A stretch of DNA of 64,000 bases, from assembly GCA_035358815.1 (NCBI GenBank), contig DAOPQC010000005.1, forward strand, positions 1 to 64,000, in the 5' to 3' direction. The translations under genes were made by a program, and so were the position numbers. Numbering within the stretch: the first letter of the stretch is position 1; every line of letters begins with the position of its first letter. The notes under the pieces were generated by a model. It saw only the letters and a program-made list of their open reading frames with translations. It did not search any database and was not told the DNA's origin. This DNA is from Thermoanaerobaculales bacterium (GTDB lineage Bacteria; Acidobacteriota; Thermoanaerobaculia; Thermoanaerobaculales; Sulfomarinibacteraceae). This document shows positions 34,065 to 41,573 of the stretch, piece by piece.

Positions 34065-34924
34065 GCGAAAGCGGGCGCCGCCTTTCCGCCGTGCCGTCCC
34101 GGTCGCTGCGCCGCATCGCCGCCGTGGTGGGCCTCGCCGCGCTCTGCCTCGGTTGGAGCGCGGGCACGATCCGCCACGTCGCGTGGTCCTCGGTGGAGTT
34201 CTTTCCGGACGACCTGCGCCGCCAGGTCCTGAAGCACCACCTCCGCTACGACGCCGGCATCGAGCGCGGGCTGGCCGCGCCGCCGTCCTGGCGGGCCGCG
34301 ACTCCGGGCAGCCTCGGCGAGGCGCTCGAGGGTCAGCTCGATCACTGCGCGCAGTGCCTGCGGCAGCCGGTGCCTCTCGATGACCTGGTCGAGGAGATGG
34401 GCGTGCTCGCGGTGCGCGTGCTCGATGCGGCGGACCCGCTGGCGGCGTCCCACGCCGATCCTCGGGAGCCGCGCTACGCTGCCGCCTATGTCGCCTACGT
34501 CGACTCGATTCGCGACCGGCTGCGGCTCGTCTACTACGGTCAGGACGCGAAGCTGATCGACCGGCTCGATCCGGCCGGATCGGTCGCGGGGGTCCTCGAG
34601 CGCAGCCGCTCGCTCTACCCCCGGTTAGGCGACGAGTTCTATCGCACCGGCTCGCTCCGGGACTGGCGCAGCTTCGATGACCGGTCGGTCGCGTTCGGGG
34701 TCACCGCGATCTCGCTGTCCCGCGGGCTCACCGATCTCGCCAACTTCGCATCGTACGTGTGGCGTCTCGGTGGCGGTCGGATCCCGACCCCGCGGCCGAC
34801 GCCGGCGGGCCACATCGGGCCCACGGTCACCCTGACGCTGGAGGGCGGCTTCCCGGGACGGGACCGGCCGGCGAACGGTGCGCCGGTCATGCCGGTCTCC
34901 TCGCTGGCCCTGCCATCGCCCTAG
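34061..34924 (+). CDS. membrane-anchored protein of unknown function coupled to a TlpA thioredoxin
   Basis: The 287-aa protein has one N-terminal membrane segment (about residues 18-38). The exported helical domain has 'FFPDDLRRQVLKHHLRYDAGIERGL', a C96-x2-C99 pair ('LDHCAQCLRQP') and 'YAAAYVAYVDSIRDRLRLVYYGQD'. The tail is Pro-rich. No family is recognised. The CxxC and the 4-base overlap with the thioredoxin gene suggest it could be that protein's redox partner. Its TAG stop (34922-34924) is also the start of a TAGGA element. Confidence 0.75.
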   Translation: MSESGRRLSAVPSRSLRRIAAVVGLAALCLGWSAGTIRHVAWSSVEFFPDDLRRQVLKHHLRYDAGIERGLAAPPSWRAATPGSLGEALEGQLDHCAQCLRQPVPLDDLVEEMGVLAVRVLDAADPLAASHADPREPRYAAAYVAYVDSIRDRLRLVYYGQDAKLIDRLDPAGSVAGVLERSRSLYPRLGDEFYRTGSLRDWRSFDDRSVAFGVTAISLSRGLTDLANFASYVWRLGGGRIPTPRPTPAGHIGPTVTLTLEGGFPGRDRPANGAPVMPVSSLALPSP

Positions 34925-35021
34925 GAGCGTACTGGGCCGAGGCCCCTCGGCGCCGTCCTGTTGTTGCCATCGCCTGTGGCCTCTGCCTGCACGCTCCTCG
35001 GGATGTGCGGCGCGCATCTCC
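34922..35021 (+). repeat. TAGGA element copy B
   Basis: Arm 34922-34944 (TAGGA-N14-GGCC) pairs with 34978-34998 (GGCC...ACGCTCCT). The second hairpin follows at 35000-35021 in a degenerate form, GGATGTGC-GGC-GCGCATCTCC. The TAG is the stop codon of the upstream gene. Confidence 0.72.
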
Positions 35022-35127
35022 AGGACCATTGGAGAGAGGCCAGCTGCATGTTCCGCTTTAACAGATCGGCTGGGACGGCGCCGTCTACCATAGCAGGCAG
35101 CGATGGCCGCGCACGGCGCTCAGCTTC

Positions 35128-35979
35128 TCAGCGCTTCGCGGCGAGCGAGGACACCGCCTCGGACAGCACCACCGCGCCGAGGATCAGGGCCGCGCCGGCC
35201 ACCTGCAGGCCACCGAGCCGATCGTTCGCGAGCAGGTAGCCGAACAGTGCGGCGAACAGCGGCTCGGTGGCGAGGAGGATGGCGGCGCGCGAGGTCGAGA
35301 GGCGCTTCTGGGCCGCCGACTGCACGGCGAACGCGAGCGCCGAGGCGACGAGGCCGGTCAGCACGATTGCGAACCACACCTCCCTGGGCGGGGCGGCCGG
35401 CCTGCCGGCAAGTGGCCACAGCAGCAGGAAGAGGACCGCCATGGCGAGCATCTGCGCGGTCGCCAGCGCGCGCGGATCGTGCGACGGGGCGTGGCGGGAG
35501 AGCAGGGCGGTGTGGATCCCGAGCCAGATCGCGCAGGCGAGGGTCAGTAGGTCGCCGAGCGCGAGCTCGGTGGGCGTGCGTCCGGTGAGCAGCACCATCC
35601 CGGCCAGGCTCAGCGCGATCGCAAGCCAGCGCAGCCGCGGCATTCGGGCACCGTGGAGCAGCCGGTCGGCGACCGGCGCGAAGATGACGAACAGGCCGGT
35701 GATGAGCCCGGAGTTGGTCGGGGTCGTGTGGCGCAGCCCCCAGGTCTGGAACAGGTAGCCCATCGCCAGCACCAGGCCGATGCCGGCCCCGACGCGGAGG
35801 GTGCGGCGGTCGAGGCGGCGGCCCCAGATCGCTCCGGCGGCGGCCGCGGCGAGACAGAAGCGCGCCGCGAGGAAGGCCAGGACGCCGTAGATCGCGATGG
35901 CGTCGTGGACCACCACGAAGGTCCAGCCCCAGACGGCGGTGACGCCGAGCAGGGCGACGGTCGACAGTGTCCTGCTCAC
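35128..35979 (-). CDS. EamA/DMT-family transporter
   Basis: The 283-aa protein has ten predicted helices in two five-helix EamA repeats. The first begins 'VALLGVTAVWGWTFVVVHDAIAIYGVLAFLAARFCLAAAA' and has 'LFQTWGLRHTTPTNSGLITGLFVIFAPVADRLL'. The second has 'FAVQSAAQKRLSTSRAAILLATEPLFAALFGYLLANDRLGGLQVAGAALILGAVVLSE'. These are the classic DMT landmarks. The GTG start at 35979 is inferred from the helix start. Metabolite export is likely; the substrate is unknown. It is divergent from the Nudix gene, 53 bp apart. Confidence 0.87.
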   Translation of the reverse strand: MSRTLSTVALLGVTAVWGWTFVVVHDAIAIYGVLAFLAARFCLAAAAAGAIWGRRLDRRTLRVGAGIGLVLAMGYLFQTWGLRHTTPTNSGLITGLFVIFAPVADRLLHGARMPRLRWLAIALSLAGMVLLTGRTPTELALGDLLTLACAIWLGIHTALLSRHAPSHDPRALATAQMLAMAVLFLLLWPLAGRPAAPPREVWFAIVLTGLVASALAFAVQSAAQKRLSTSRAAILLATEPLFAALFGYLLANDRLGGLQVAGAALILGAVVLSEAVSSLAAKR

Positions 35980-36032
35980 GGCGGGGGAGTGTAGCGTACC
36001 GGGAGGAGCTGTAAGGTGGGGCGGGAGGAGCC

Positions 36033-36581
36033 ATGGCGCAATCGACGAGAGAAACCAAGCTCGGCGGCGAGACAATCTACTCCGGCAGGGTTGTGGTGCT
36101 CGAGGTCGACCGGGTCCGACTGCCCGACGGCGGCGAGTCGGCGCGTGAGGTGATCCGCCACCGCGGGGCGGCGGTCGTGCTGCCGATCCTCGACGACGGC
36201 ACCGTGGTGATGGTTCGCCAGTACCGCTACCCCGTCGCAGCGGCGCTGCTCGAGCTGCCTGCCGGCACGCTCGAGCCAGGCGAGGACCCGATGGCGTGCG
36301 CGGCCCGCGAGCTGGTCGAGGAAACTGGGTACCGGGCGCGCACCCTTGAGCCCCTGGGACGGTTCTACTCGGCACCCGGCTACACCGACGAGGTGCTGCT
36401 GGCGGTGCTGGCCGTCGGCCTCGAGCCGTCGGCGGACGCGAGCCCGGACCAGGACGAGAACATCGCGGTGGAGCTGCTGGCGGCCGAGGAGGTGCTGCAG
36501 CGGATCGGCAGCGGCGAGATCGCCGACGCCAAGACGATCGCCACGCTGATGCTGGCGCGGCTGCGAGGGGTTGGGATCTGA
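36033..36581 (+). CDS. Nudix hydrolase, ADP-ribose pyrophosphatase-like
   Basis: The 182-aa protein has a complete Nudix box at residues 78-100: G-x5-E-x7-R-E-L-x-E-E-x-G-Y, within GTLEPGEDPMACAARELVEE. The preceding 'AVVLPILDDGTVVMVRQYRYPVAAALLELPAG' and following 'LGRFYSAPGYTDEVLLAVLAVGL' are those of ADP-sugar (ADP-ribose) pyrophosphatases, which hydrolyse ADP-ribose to AMP and ribose-5-phosphate. GGGAGGAGCC precedes the ATG. Confidence 0.92.
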   Translation: MAQSTRETKLGGETIYSGRVVVLEVDRVRLPDGGESAREVIRHRGAAVVLPILDDGTVVMVRQYRYPVAAALLELPAGTLEPGEDPMACAARELVEETGYRARTLEPLGRFYSAPGYTDEVLLAVLAVGLEPSADASPDQDENIAVELLAAEEVLQRIGSGEIADAKTIATLMLARLRGVGI

Positions 36582-36595
36582 GGGTGCGCGCTGGC

Positions 36596-36740
36596 CCCGC
36601 TTCCGCGCCCGCTTCCGTGCCCGTGAACACCCCCGTTGCCGAGGAAGGTTCAATCTCGGATCGCTCTGGTCGGGCACGGAAACGGACACGGGCGCGGAGG
36701 CGGCCGATAAGAAACCATCGGAAGCGGAAGGGGAAGCGGG
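36596..36740. repeat. facing purine/pyrimidine hexamer tracts
   Basis: A (G/C)CTTCCG-CGCCC-type block near 36596-36650 is followed by GGGCACGGAAACGG...GGAAGCGG near 36673-36740 on the same strand, so the two can pair. It is of the same compositional type as the tracts near 44, 48, 50 and 57 kb. Confidence 0.45.
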
Positions 36741-36761
36741 TGGTGACCTGACCCCTCCGGA

Positions 36762-36857
36762 GATGCGCGCAGCGCATCCCGAGGAGCGTGTGGGCAGAGG
36801 CCAGTCACGTCGACCTCATGAGTAGCGCGCCGAGGGGCCTATGCCCTCACGCTCCTA
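36762..36857 (-). repeat. TAGGA element copy C
   Basis: On the minus strand, arm 36857-36836 (TAGGA-N13-GGCC) pairs with 36802-36782, and the hairpin GATGCGC-N3-GCGCATC is at 36762-36778. The TAG is the stop codon of the minus-strand acyltransferase gene. Confidence 0.75.
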
Positions 36858-37586
36858 CGGAAAGCGATACGGCGGGACCTCGCCGCCCCTGATCCCGCCG
36901 TCCTCGCGGACCGGGCACAGGGTGTCGCGGCGCCAGGTGAGATCCTTGATCACGGCCGCGCGGAACGCCTCCATGTCTTCGGATCGGCCGAGCCGCTCGT
37001 TGTACGAGGCGATGTCCAGCAGCTCGCACCGGGCGCGCACCTGGCGCAGCGGCCGCGGCACCAGCTCGCCGGGGGCCTGGATGTGGTGGAGGCCGCCGGA
37101 GTAGACGAGCAGCATCAGGCCGCGGTTGAGCGACGCCAGGATGTCGGCGACGCCGCCGCGGATGGTCATCGGCCGGCCGGCGGCGTCGAGACCGTCCTTG
37201 CGCATCATTCGGCCTTCGGGCAGGATCATCACGATCGCGTCCTCGTCGACTCGCCTCAGCACGTCCTCCCAGGTGTGGTCACGTTGACGGGTCACGACCA
37301 CGACCTGCCGCGCAAGGAAGCGGAAGAGGATCCCGACTCGCCGCCGGATCGTCTTGTCGGCGACCGGCAGGACACCGTGGCGCGCGAAGTGCCAGAGCAG
37401 TCCGGTGGGCGCGAAGCCGGCGAGCACCGGCTCGTAGAGGCTGGTGTGATTGAGGATGGCGAGGACCCTGATCCTCGACCAGTCGCCGTCCGGAGGTATC
37501 CCCATCCAAACGCCGCGATACCGGAGGAGAGCGCGGCTCACCCCCTTCAGCATGAGCAGAACCGCGAAGACCAGGATCGAACGCAT
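36855..37586 (-). CDS. PlsC-like acyltransferase family protein
   Basis: The 243-aa protein has an N-terminal hydrophobic stretch and 'VLAILNHTSLYEPVLAGFAPTGLLWHFARHGVLPVADKTIRRRVGILFRFLARQVVVVTR'. That contains NHTSLYEP, a variant of the acyltransferase NHxSxxD block with Glu in place of Asp. 'VMILPEGRMMRKDG' corresponds to the FPEGTRS block. Overall it matches lysophosphatidate-type acyltransferases of glycerolipid synthesis. The altered catalytic acid leaves some doubt about activity. Elements C and D of the TAGGA family lie on either side of the gene. Confidence 0.75.
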   Translation of the reverse strand: MRSILVFAVLLMLKGVSRALLRYRGVWMGIPPDGDWSRIRVLAILNHTSLYEPVLAGFAPTGLLWHFARHGVLPVADKTIRRRVGILFRFLARQVVVVTRQRDHTWEDVLRRVDEDAIVMILPEGRMMRKDGLDAAGRPMTIRGGVADILASLNRGLMLLVYSGGLHHIQAPGELVPRPLRQVRARCELLDIASYNERLGRSEDMEAFRAAVIKDLTWRRDTLCPVREDGGIRGGEVPPYRFP

Positions 37587-37633
37587 CAGTGGCGAGGGCC
37601 CGGGTTGGGCGCCCTCACAGGATAGCTCAGCTC

Positions 37634-37731
37634 GGCGCGTTAGGGCAGGGGCCCCTCAAGAGGCTGCCGAGCTCAGCTGGTCTGCATGGCCCCTGCCCTG
37701 GCGCGCCGGGAAGGATGCGCTGCGCGCATCC
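37634..37731 (+). repeat. TAGGA-family element copy D (variant)
   Basis: Arms GGCGCGTTAGGGCAGGGGCC (37634-37653) and GGCCCCTGCCCTGGCGCGCC (37688-37707) pair almost perfectly. The conserved GGATGCGC-TGC-GCGCATCC hairpin follows at 37713-37731. Unlike the others it lies between two minus-strand genes and is not sense to either, and its arm has TTAGGG in place of TAGGA. Confidence 0.65.
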
Positions 37732-37852
37732 CGGCAGAGGAGCCAGTGACGAGGCATGTCGAGCCAGGGGTATCGACCGTGGGGTACCGAGTGCCGGTGG
37801 ACCCTCGGCCAGTCGATTCTGGGCGAGGGGGACGCGGAGCGGCCGCCCGCGT

Positions 37853-39202
37853 CTACCTGCCGGGACGGAACACGAGGGCACCCAGAGTGCGGATCAGCAC
37901 GATGGCGTACATCGCCGGCCCGTAGTGGCGAAGGTGGTAGAGGTCGAACTCGAGCTTGGCGAGGTGATCGTCAAAGGTCGAGCAGTACGGCAGGTGGACC
38001 TGGGCCCAGCCGGTGATGCCCGGACGGACCGAGTAGCGGAACGCGTAGAACGGGATCTGGCGCTCCAGGCCGGCCGCGACCTCGGGCCGCTCGGGCCGGG
38101 GCCCGACCAGGCTCATGTCGCCGCGCAGCACGTTGAGGAGCTGAGGCAGCTCGTCGATCCTCCAGCGCCGCAGCAGCCGGGCCACCGGGAGCACTCGCCG
38201 GTCGTGCTCTTCGGCGAAGACCGGTCCGTTCTCGTCCGAGCCCTGCTCCATGGTGCGCAGCTTGACGACCTCGAACGGCGCGCCGTACCGCCCCAGCCTT
38301 CGCTGGCGGTAGAAGACCGGCAGCCCGTCGGTGACCAGCACGGCAAGCGCCGCCACGAGCAGGATGGGCGACGAGATCAGCAGCAGGACGCTCGCGATCA
38401 GGACGTCGAGGATGCGCTGCAGCTGGTGGAAGGGAGTGGTCGCGAGCGACGAGAAGTCGCCGGTCGCGATGAACCACCGCGAGTCCACCTGCTGCACCGG
38501 GATCCGCCCGGTGAGGGCCGCGTACGCACCGGCGGCGTCGACCACCGGCACGCCGCGGAAGTTGAGCGCTGCCAGCCGATCGACCGTGGCGTCGTGGGTC
38601 AGCGACGCGACGACCACCAGGTCGACGTCGGCGAGCTCCGGGCTCCTGAGCTCCACCGGCACCGACTCGGTCGGCGCCGGTACGTGGCTGATGATCCGAA
38701 ACGGCGCCGTCGGGCGGCGCCGGAGCTCCTCCTCGAGCGCGCCGACGATGGGCCCGTCGCCGATGACCGTCGCCCGCCTGGGATGGGGCAGGGCCGCCAT
38801 CGCGAGCCAGGCGAAGCGCAGCGCGGCCTGAGCCGGGAGCGCGACGAGCAGGGTGAGGGCCAACAGGCCGCGGCCGAAGCGCCACGCCGGCACCATGTAG
38901 ACGCCGAGCGCGAGCGCAGTCGCGAGCGTCACGGCGAGCGCCGCCATCCGGAGCAGGACGTAGTCCCGGGTGCGCCAGCTCTGCGGGCGATAGAGGTCGA
39001 AGGTCGTCGACAGCAGGAGCTGCGAGACCAGGGCGTAGGCGATGAACCAGGGGTGGTCGAGGGTCTTGCCGAACTCCTGGGCGAAGAGGCCGCTTCCGAA
39101 CCGGAGCCAGGCCGCGACCACCCCGCCGCCGACGAGGATGGCCGCATCACCGGCGGCCAGCGTGAGCGCCGTCAGCCGGCGGCTGAGTCCGATCCTCTGC
39201 AT
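37853..39202 (-). CDS. undecaprenyl-phosphate sugar phosphotransferase
   Basis: The 449-aa polyprenyl glycosylphosphotransferase is of the WcaJ/WbaP type. It loads the first sugar phosphate onto undecaprenyl phosphate for exopolysaccharide or O-antigen synthesis. Four N-terminal helices (about 8-130) are followed by a CoA-binding-like domain ('RATVIGDGPIVGALEEELRRRPTAPFRIISHVP'), one further helix near 275-300 and the bacterial-transferase domain. That domain carries 'PVFYRQRRLGRYGAPFEVVKLRTMEQGSD', 'RRWRIDELPQLLNVLRGDMSLVGPRPERPE' and 'YSVRPGITGWAQV'. No other polysaccharide genes are nearby. Confidence 0.92.
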   Translation of the reverse strand: MQRIGLSRRLTALTLAAGDAAILVGGGVVAAWLRFGSGLFAQEFGKTLDHPWFIAYALVSQLLLSTTFDLYRPQSWRTRDYVLLRMAALAVTLATALALGVYMVPAWRFGRGLLALTLLVALPAQAALRFAWLAMAALPHPRRATVIGDGPIVGALEEELRRRPTAPFRIISHVPAPTESVPVELRSPELADVDLVVVASLTHDATVDRLAALNFRGVPVVDAAGAYAALTGRIPVQQVDSRWFIATGDFSSLATTPFHQLQRILDVLIASVLLLISSPILLVAALAVLVTDGLPVFYRQRRLGRYGAPFEVVKLRTMEQGSDENGPVFAEEHDRRVLPVARLLRRWRIDELPQLLNVLRGDMSLVGPRPERPEVAAGLERQIPFYAFRYSVRPGITGWAQVHLPYCSTFDDHLAKLEFDLYHLRHYGPAMYAIVLIRTLGALVFRPGR

Positions 39203-39332
39203 GGCAGGCCATTGTGGCGCTTCCGGTGGTGGTGTCAACCGGGGCCGAGGCGACTGGGACGGGCGCCCGGGCTGCGGTCTTGGGGGTCGACGGGCGCCGC
39301 GCCGGGGGCCGTCGGATGTGGCCGGAAAATGC

Positions 39333-39361
39333 TTGTCACTTTTCTTCACAAGCCCTATACT
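39333..39361 (+). promoter_or_regulatory. consensus-like promoter of citrate synthase
   Basis: TTGTCA (39333-39338), a 17-bp spacer and TATACT (39356-39361) form the best sigma70-type promoter seen in the window. It leaves a leader of about 100 nt before the ATG at 39467. A short inverted pair CTTGT/ACAAG spans the -35 and spacer region and could be an operator. Confidence 0.65.
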
Positions 39362-39466
39362 CTGCGGCGTGCCGAGTGGCAGGTCTCGAGGTCTTTCAAG
39401 TGCAACCAGCGGCGGCGGCCGGTGCCCGGTACGCGGCCGCTCCGGTCCCAAGGAGGGAGCAAGGCC

Positions 39467-40771
39467 ATGAAGTTGAAGGAAGTCCTGAAGAAGAAGATCG
39501 AGGAACACCGACCGCGCACCACGCGCCTGGTCAAGGAGTTCGGGAGCGTCGAGGTCGGGAAGGTGACGATCGAGCAGGTGATCGGCGGGGCCCGCGGCGT
39601 CAAGTGCCTGGTCACCGACATCTCCTACCTCGACCCGCAGGAGGGCATCCGGTTCCGCGGCAAGAACATCCCCGAGGTCATGGAGTGCCTGCCCAAGGTC
39701 CCGGGCTGTGACTACCCGTACGTCGAGGGCTTCTTCTACTTCCTCATGACCGGCGAGGTGCCGACCATGAAGGAGACCCTCGAGGTGGTGGAGGAGTTCA
39801 AGAAGCGCCGCGGGCTGCCGCAGTACGTCATCGATGTCCTGCGCGCGATGCCTCGCGACACCCACCCGATGACGATGTTCTCGGCGGGCATCCTGGCGAT
39901 GCAGCGCGAGTCGGTGTTCGTCAAGCGCTACAACGAGGGCATGAAGAAGACCGACTACTGGGAGCCGATGTTCGAGGACGTGCTCAATCTCATACCCAAG
40001 CTGCCCGGCCTCGCGGCCTACATCTACCGCATGAAGTACAAGGCCGACGTTCACATCCCGTCGGATCCTGAGCTCGACATGGGTGGCGACTTCGCGCATC
40101 AGATGGGCATCCCCAAGCCCTACGACGACGTCGCGCGGATGTACTTCATCCTCCACTCCGACCACGAGTCGGGCAACGTCTCCGCCCACACCACCCACCT
40201 GGTGGCCTCCGCGCTGTCGGACGCCTTCTACTCGCTGTCGGCGGGCATCAACGGGCTGGCCGGTCCGCTCCACGGTTTGGCCAACCAGGAGGTGCTGAGC
40301 TGGATGATGAAGTTCCAGCAGAAGCTCGGCGACCAGGAGCCCACTTCGGAGCTGGTCGAGAAGGCTCTCTGGGACACCCTCAACGCCGGCCAGGTGATCC
40401 CGGGCTACGGCCACGCGGTGCTCCGGAAGACCGACCCGCGCTACATGGCGCAGCGCGAGTTCTGCATGAAGAACCTCCCTGACTACCCGCTGTTCAAGGT
40501 CATCAACATGGTGTTCGAGGTCGCGCCGGGTGTGCTGACCAAGCACGGCAAGACCAAGAACCCGTGGCCGAATGTCGACGCGCAGTCGGGCGTCATCCAG
40601 TGGTACTACGGGCTCACCGAGTGGGACTTCTACACCGTGCTGTTCGGCATTGGCCGCGCCCTCGGGGTGCTGGCCAACATCACCTGGGACCGCGGCCTCG
40701 GCTACGCGATCGAGCGGCCGAAGTCGCTGACCACCGACATGCTCGAAGAGGTCGCCGGCATCAAGAAGTAG
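39467..40771 (+). CDS. gltA: citrate synthase, mitochondrial (eukaryotic) type
   Basis: The 434-aa enzyme condenses oxaloacetate and acetyl-CoA. The sequence tracks mitochondrial citrate synthase closely instead of the hexameric GltA type: 'GGARGVKCLVTDISYLDPQEGIRFRGKNIPE', 'LHSDHESGNVSAHTTHLVASALSDAFYSLSAGINGLAGPLHGLANQEVL', 'GQVIPGYGHAVLRKTDPRYMAQREF' and 'KNPWPNVDAQSGVIQWYYGLTEWDFYTVLFGIGRALGVLANITWDRGLGYAIERPKS'. The catalytic His residues (SAHTTH/GPLHG and GYGHA) and the Asp in NVDA are present. AAGGAGGGAGCAAGGCC precedes the ATG. The gene has its own promoter and a terminator. Similar enzymes are known from Geobacteraceae. Confidence 0.96.
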   Translation: MKLKEVLKKKIEEHRPRTTRLVKEFGSVEVGKVTIEQVIGGARGVKCLVTDISYLDPQEGIRFRGKNIPEVMECLPKVPGCDYPYVEGFFYFLMTGEVPTMKETLEVVEEFKKRRGLPQYVIDVLRAMPRDTHPMTMFSAGILAMQRESVFVKRYNEGMKKTDYWEPMFEDVLNLIPKLPGLAAYIYRMKYKADVHIPSDPELDMGGDFAHQMGIPKPYDDVARMYFILHSDHESGNVSAHTTHLVASALSDAFYSLSAGINGLAGPLHGLANQEVLSWMMKFQQKLGDQEPTSELVEKALWDTLNAGQVIPGYGHAVLRKTDPRYMAQREFCMKNLPDYPLFKVINMVFEVAPGVLTKHGKTKNPWPNVDAQSGVIQWYYGLTEWDFYTVLFGIGRALGVLANITWDRGLGYAIERPKSLTTDMLEEVAGIKK

Positions 40772-40794
40772 CGTCCACTTCGATCGAATCGTGC

Positions 40795-40825
40795 GGGGAC
40801 GCCCCACGGCGTCCCCGTTTCTCGT
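40795..40825 (+). terminator. intrinsic terminator of citrate synthase
   Basis: A perfect 9-bp stem (GGGGACGCC, loop CCAC, GGCGTCCCC) is followed by GTTTCTCGTT. It starts 24 bp after the gltA stop and directly precedes TAGGA-family element E. Confidence 0.8.
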
Positions 40826-40826
40826 T

Positions 40827-40922
40827 GCGTGCGCTGCAAAGGCTGTTGAAGGTGTTTTGGAATCCCGGCTGTTGGTCGGCCTTTGCGCTGCACGCCCCGA
40901 GGAGGATGCGCTGCGCGCATCC
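40827..40922 (+). repeat. TAGGA-family element copy E (variant arms)
   Basis: Arms GCGTGCGCTGCAAAGGC (40827-40843) and GCCTTTGCGCTGCACGC (40879-40895) pair, followed by the conserved hairpin GGATGCGC-TGC-GCGCATCC (40904-40922). It lacks the TAGGA start but keeps the architecture, sense to gltA. Confidence 0.68.
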
Positions 40923-40940
40923 CGACAGTGAAGCGAACAG

Positions 40941-41036
40941 AGCAGGCCCGCATTTCTCATCGGACTCCTGTGGTACCGACTACCAGTCACGTTCACCTTG
41001 ATTCAGGAGGGCGGTGAGAAACGCGGGCTACGGGCT
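40941..41036. repeat. inverted repeat related to the 23-kb palindrome
   Basis: GCCCGCATTTCTCATCGG (from 40946) and CGGTGAGAAACGCGGGC (to 41028), with flanking CTCCTG/CAGGAG, form long inverted arms around about 30 nt. The CCCG...TTTCTCA.CGG core matches the outer arms of the palindrome at 22960-23136. The right arm reaches into the 3' end of the next gene. Confidence 0.6.
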
Positions 41037-41573
41037 TTCGCCGAGCGCGGCGCGCATCTTCGCGACGTACGCCTCGGCAATCCCCTCGGGGTCCTCGAGC
41101 TTGAGCGCCCGGGCACACTGGACGACGAAACCCCGCACGTAGACCGGGGCCGGCAGGGCGTGAAACGACTCCGACTCCAGGAGCTCCAGCATCGAGGCGC
41201 GGATCTTGGTTTCGGCGGCGAGCTGGCCGGTCGCCACCTGGCGGACCACCCGGTGGTGGCGGAGAAAGGCTCCGGGATGCTGGTCGGGAGCGGGCGCCGG
41301 ACCGGCCGGCGCCTCGACCGGGACGGGCGGAGCCAGTGCTGGGGCGCGAGCCGCCGTGCCGCCGCCGAGCCCGCCGACGATCGCGCGGTATGCGTCGTCG
41401 AGCCGCGCGAGCAGAGCTTCACGCTCCGGCTCGTCATGCAGCGAGTAGGAGGCGAGGGCATCGGGGCCATAGAGCTCCTTGCGCCGCGCGTAGGCCGCGC
41501 GAACCTCCTCGAGGCTCGCGCCGGGCGCCAGGCCGAGCAGCTCCCAGTCCTGGGGCCCGGCATCACGCGCCAT
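41028..41573 (-). CDS. RodZ-type HTH protein with degenerate J-like N-terminus
   Basis: The 181-aa protein has an N-terminal 'WELLGLAPGASLEEVRAAYARRKELYGPDALASYSLHDEPEREALLARLDDAYRAIVG' that resembles a J-domain helix pair without the HPD motif. An Ala/Pro linker follows, then a C-terminal HTH_25 domain: 'FLRHHRVVRQVATGQLAAETKIRASMLELLESESFHALPAPVYVRGFVVQCARALKLEDPEGIAEAYVAKM'. That block, with LPAPVYVRGF, is diagnostic of RodZ-like cytoskeletal and envelope HTH domains. There is no membrane segment. It overlaps the end of the ParA-like gene by 11 bases and probably works with it. Confidence 0.8.
   Translation of the reverse strand: MARDAGPQDWELLGLAPGASLEEVRAAYARRKELYGPDALASYSLHDEPEREALLARLDDAYRAIVGGLGGGTAARAPALAPPVPVEAPAGPAPAPDQHPGAFLRHHRVVRQVATGQLAAETKIRASMLELLESESFHALPAPVYVRGFVVQCARALKLEDPEGIAEAYVAKMRAALGESP

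Noticed and set aside
37589..39466. In-frame extension of citrate synthase to more than 1000 codons
   Set aside because: The upstream part lies antisense to the sugar transferase. The promoter at 39333-39361 and AAGGAGGGAGC site fix the start at 39467.
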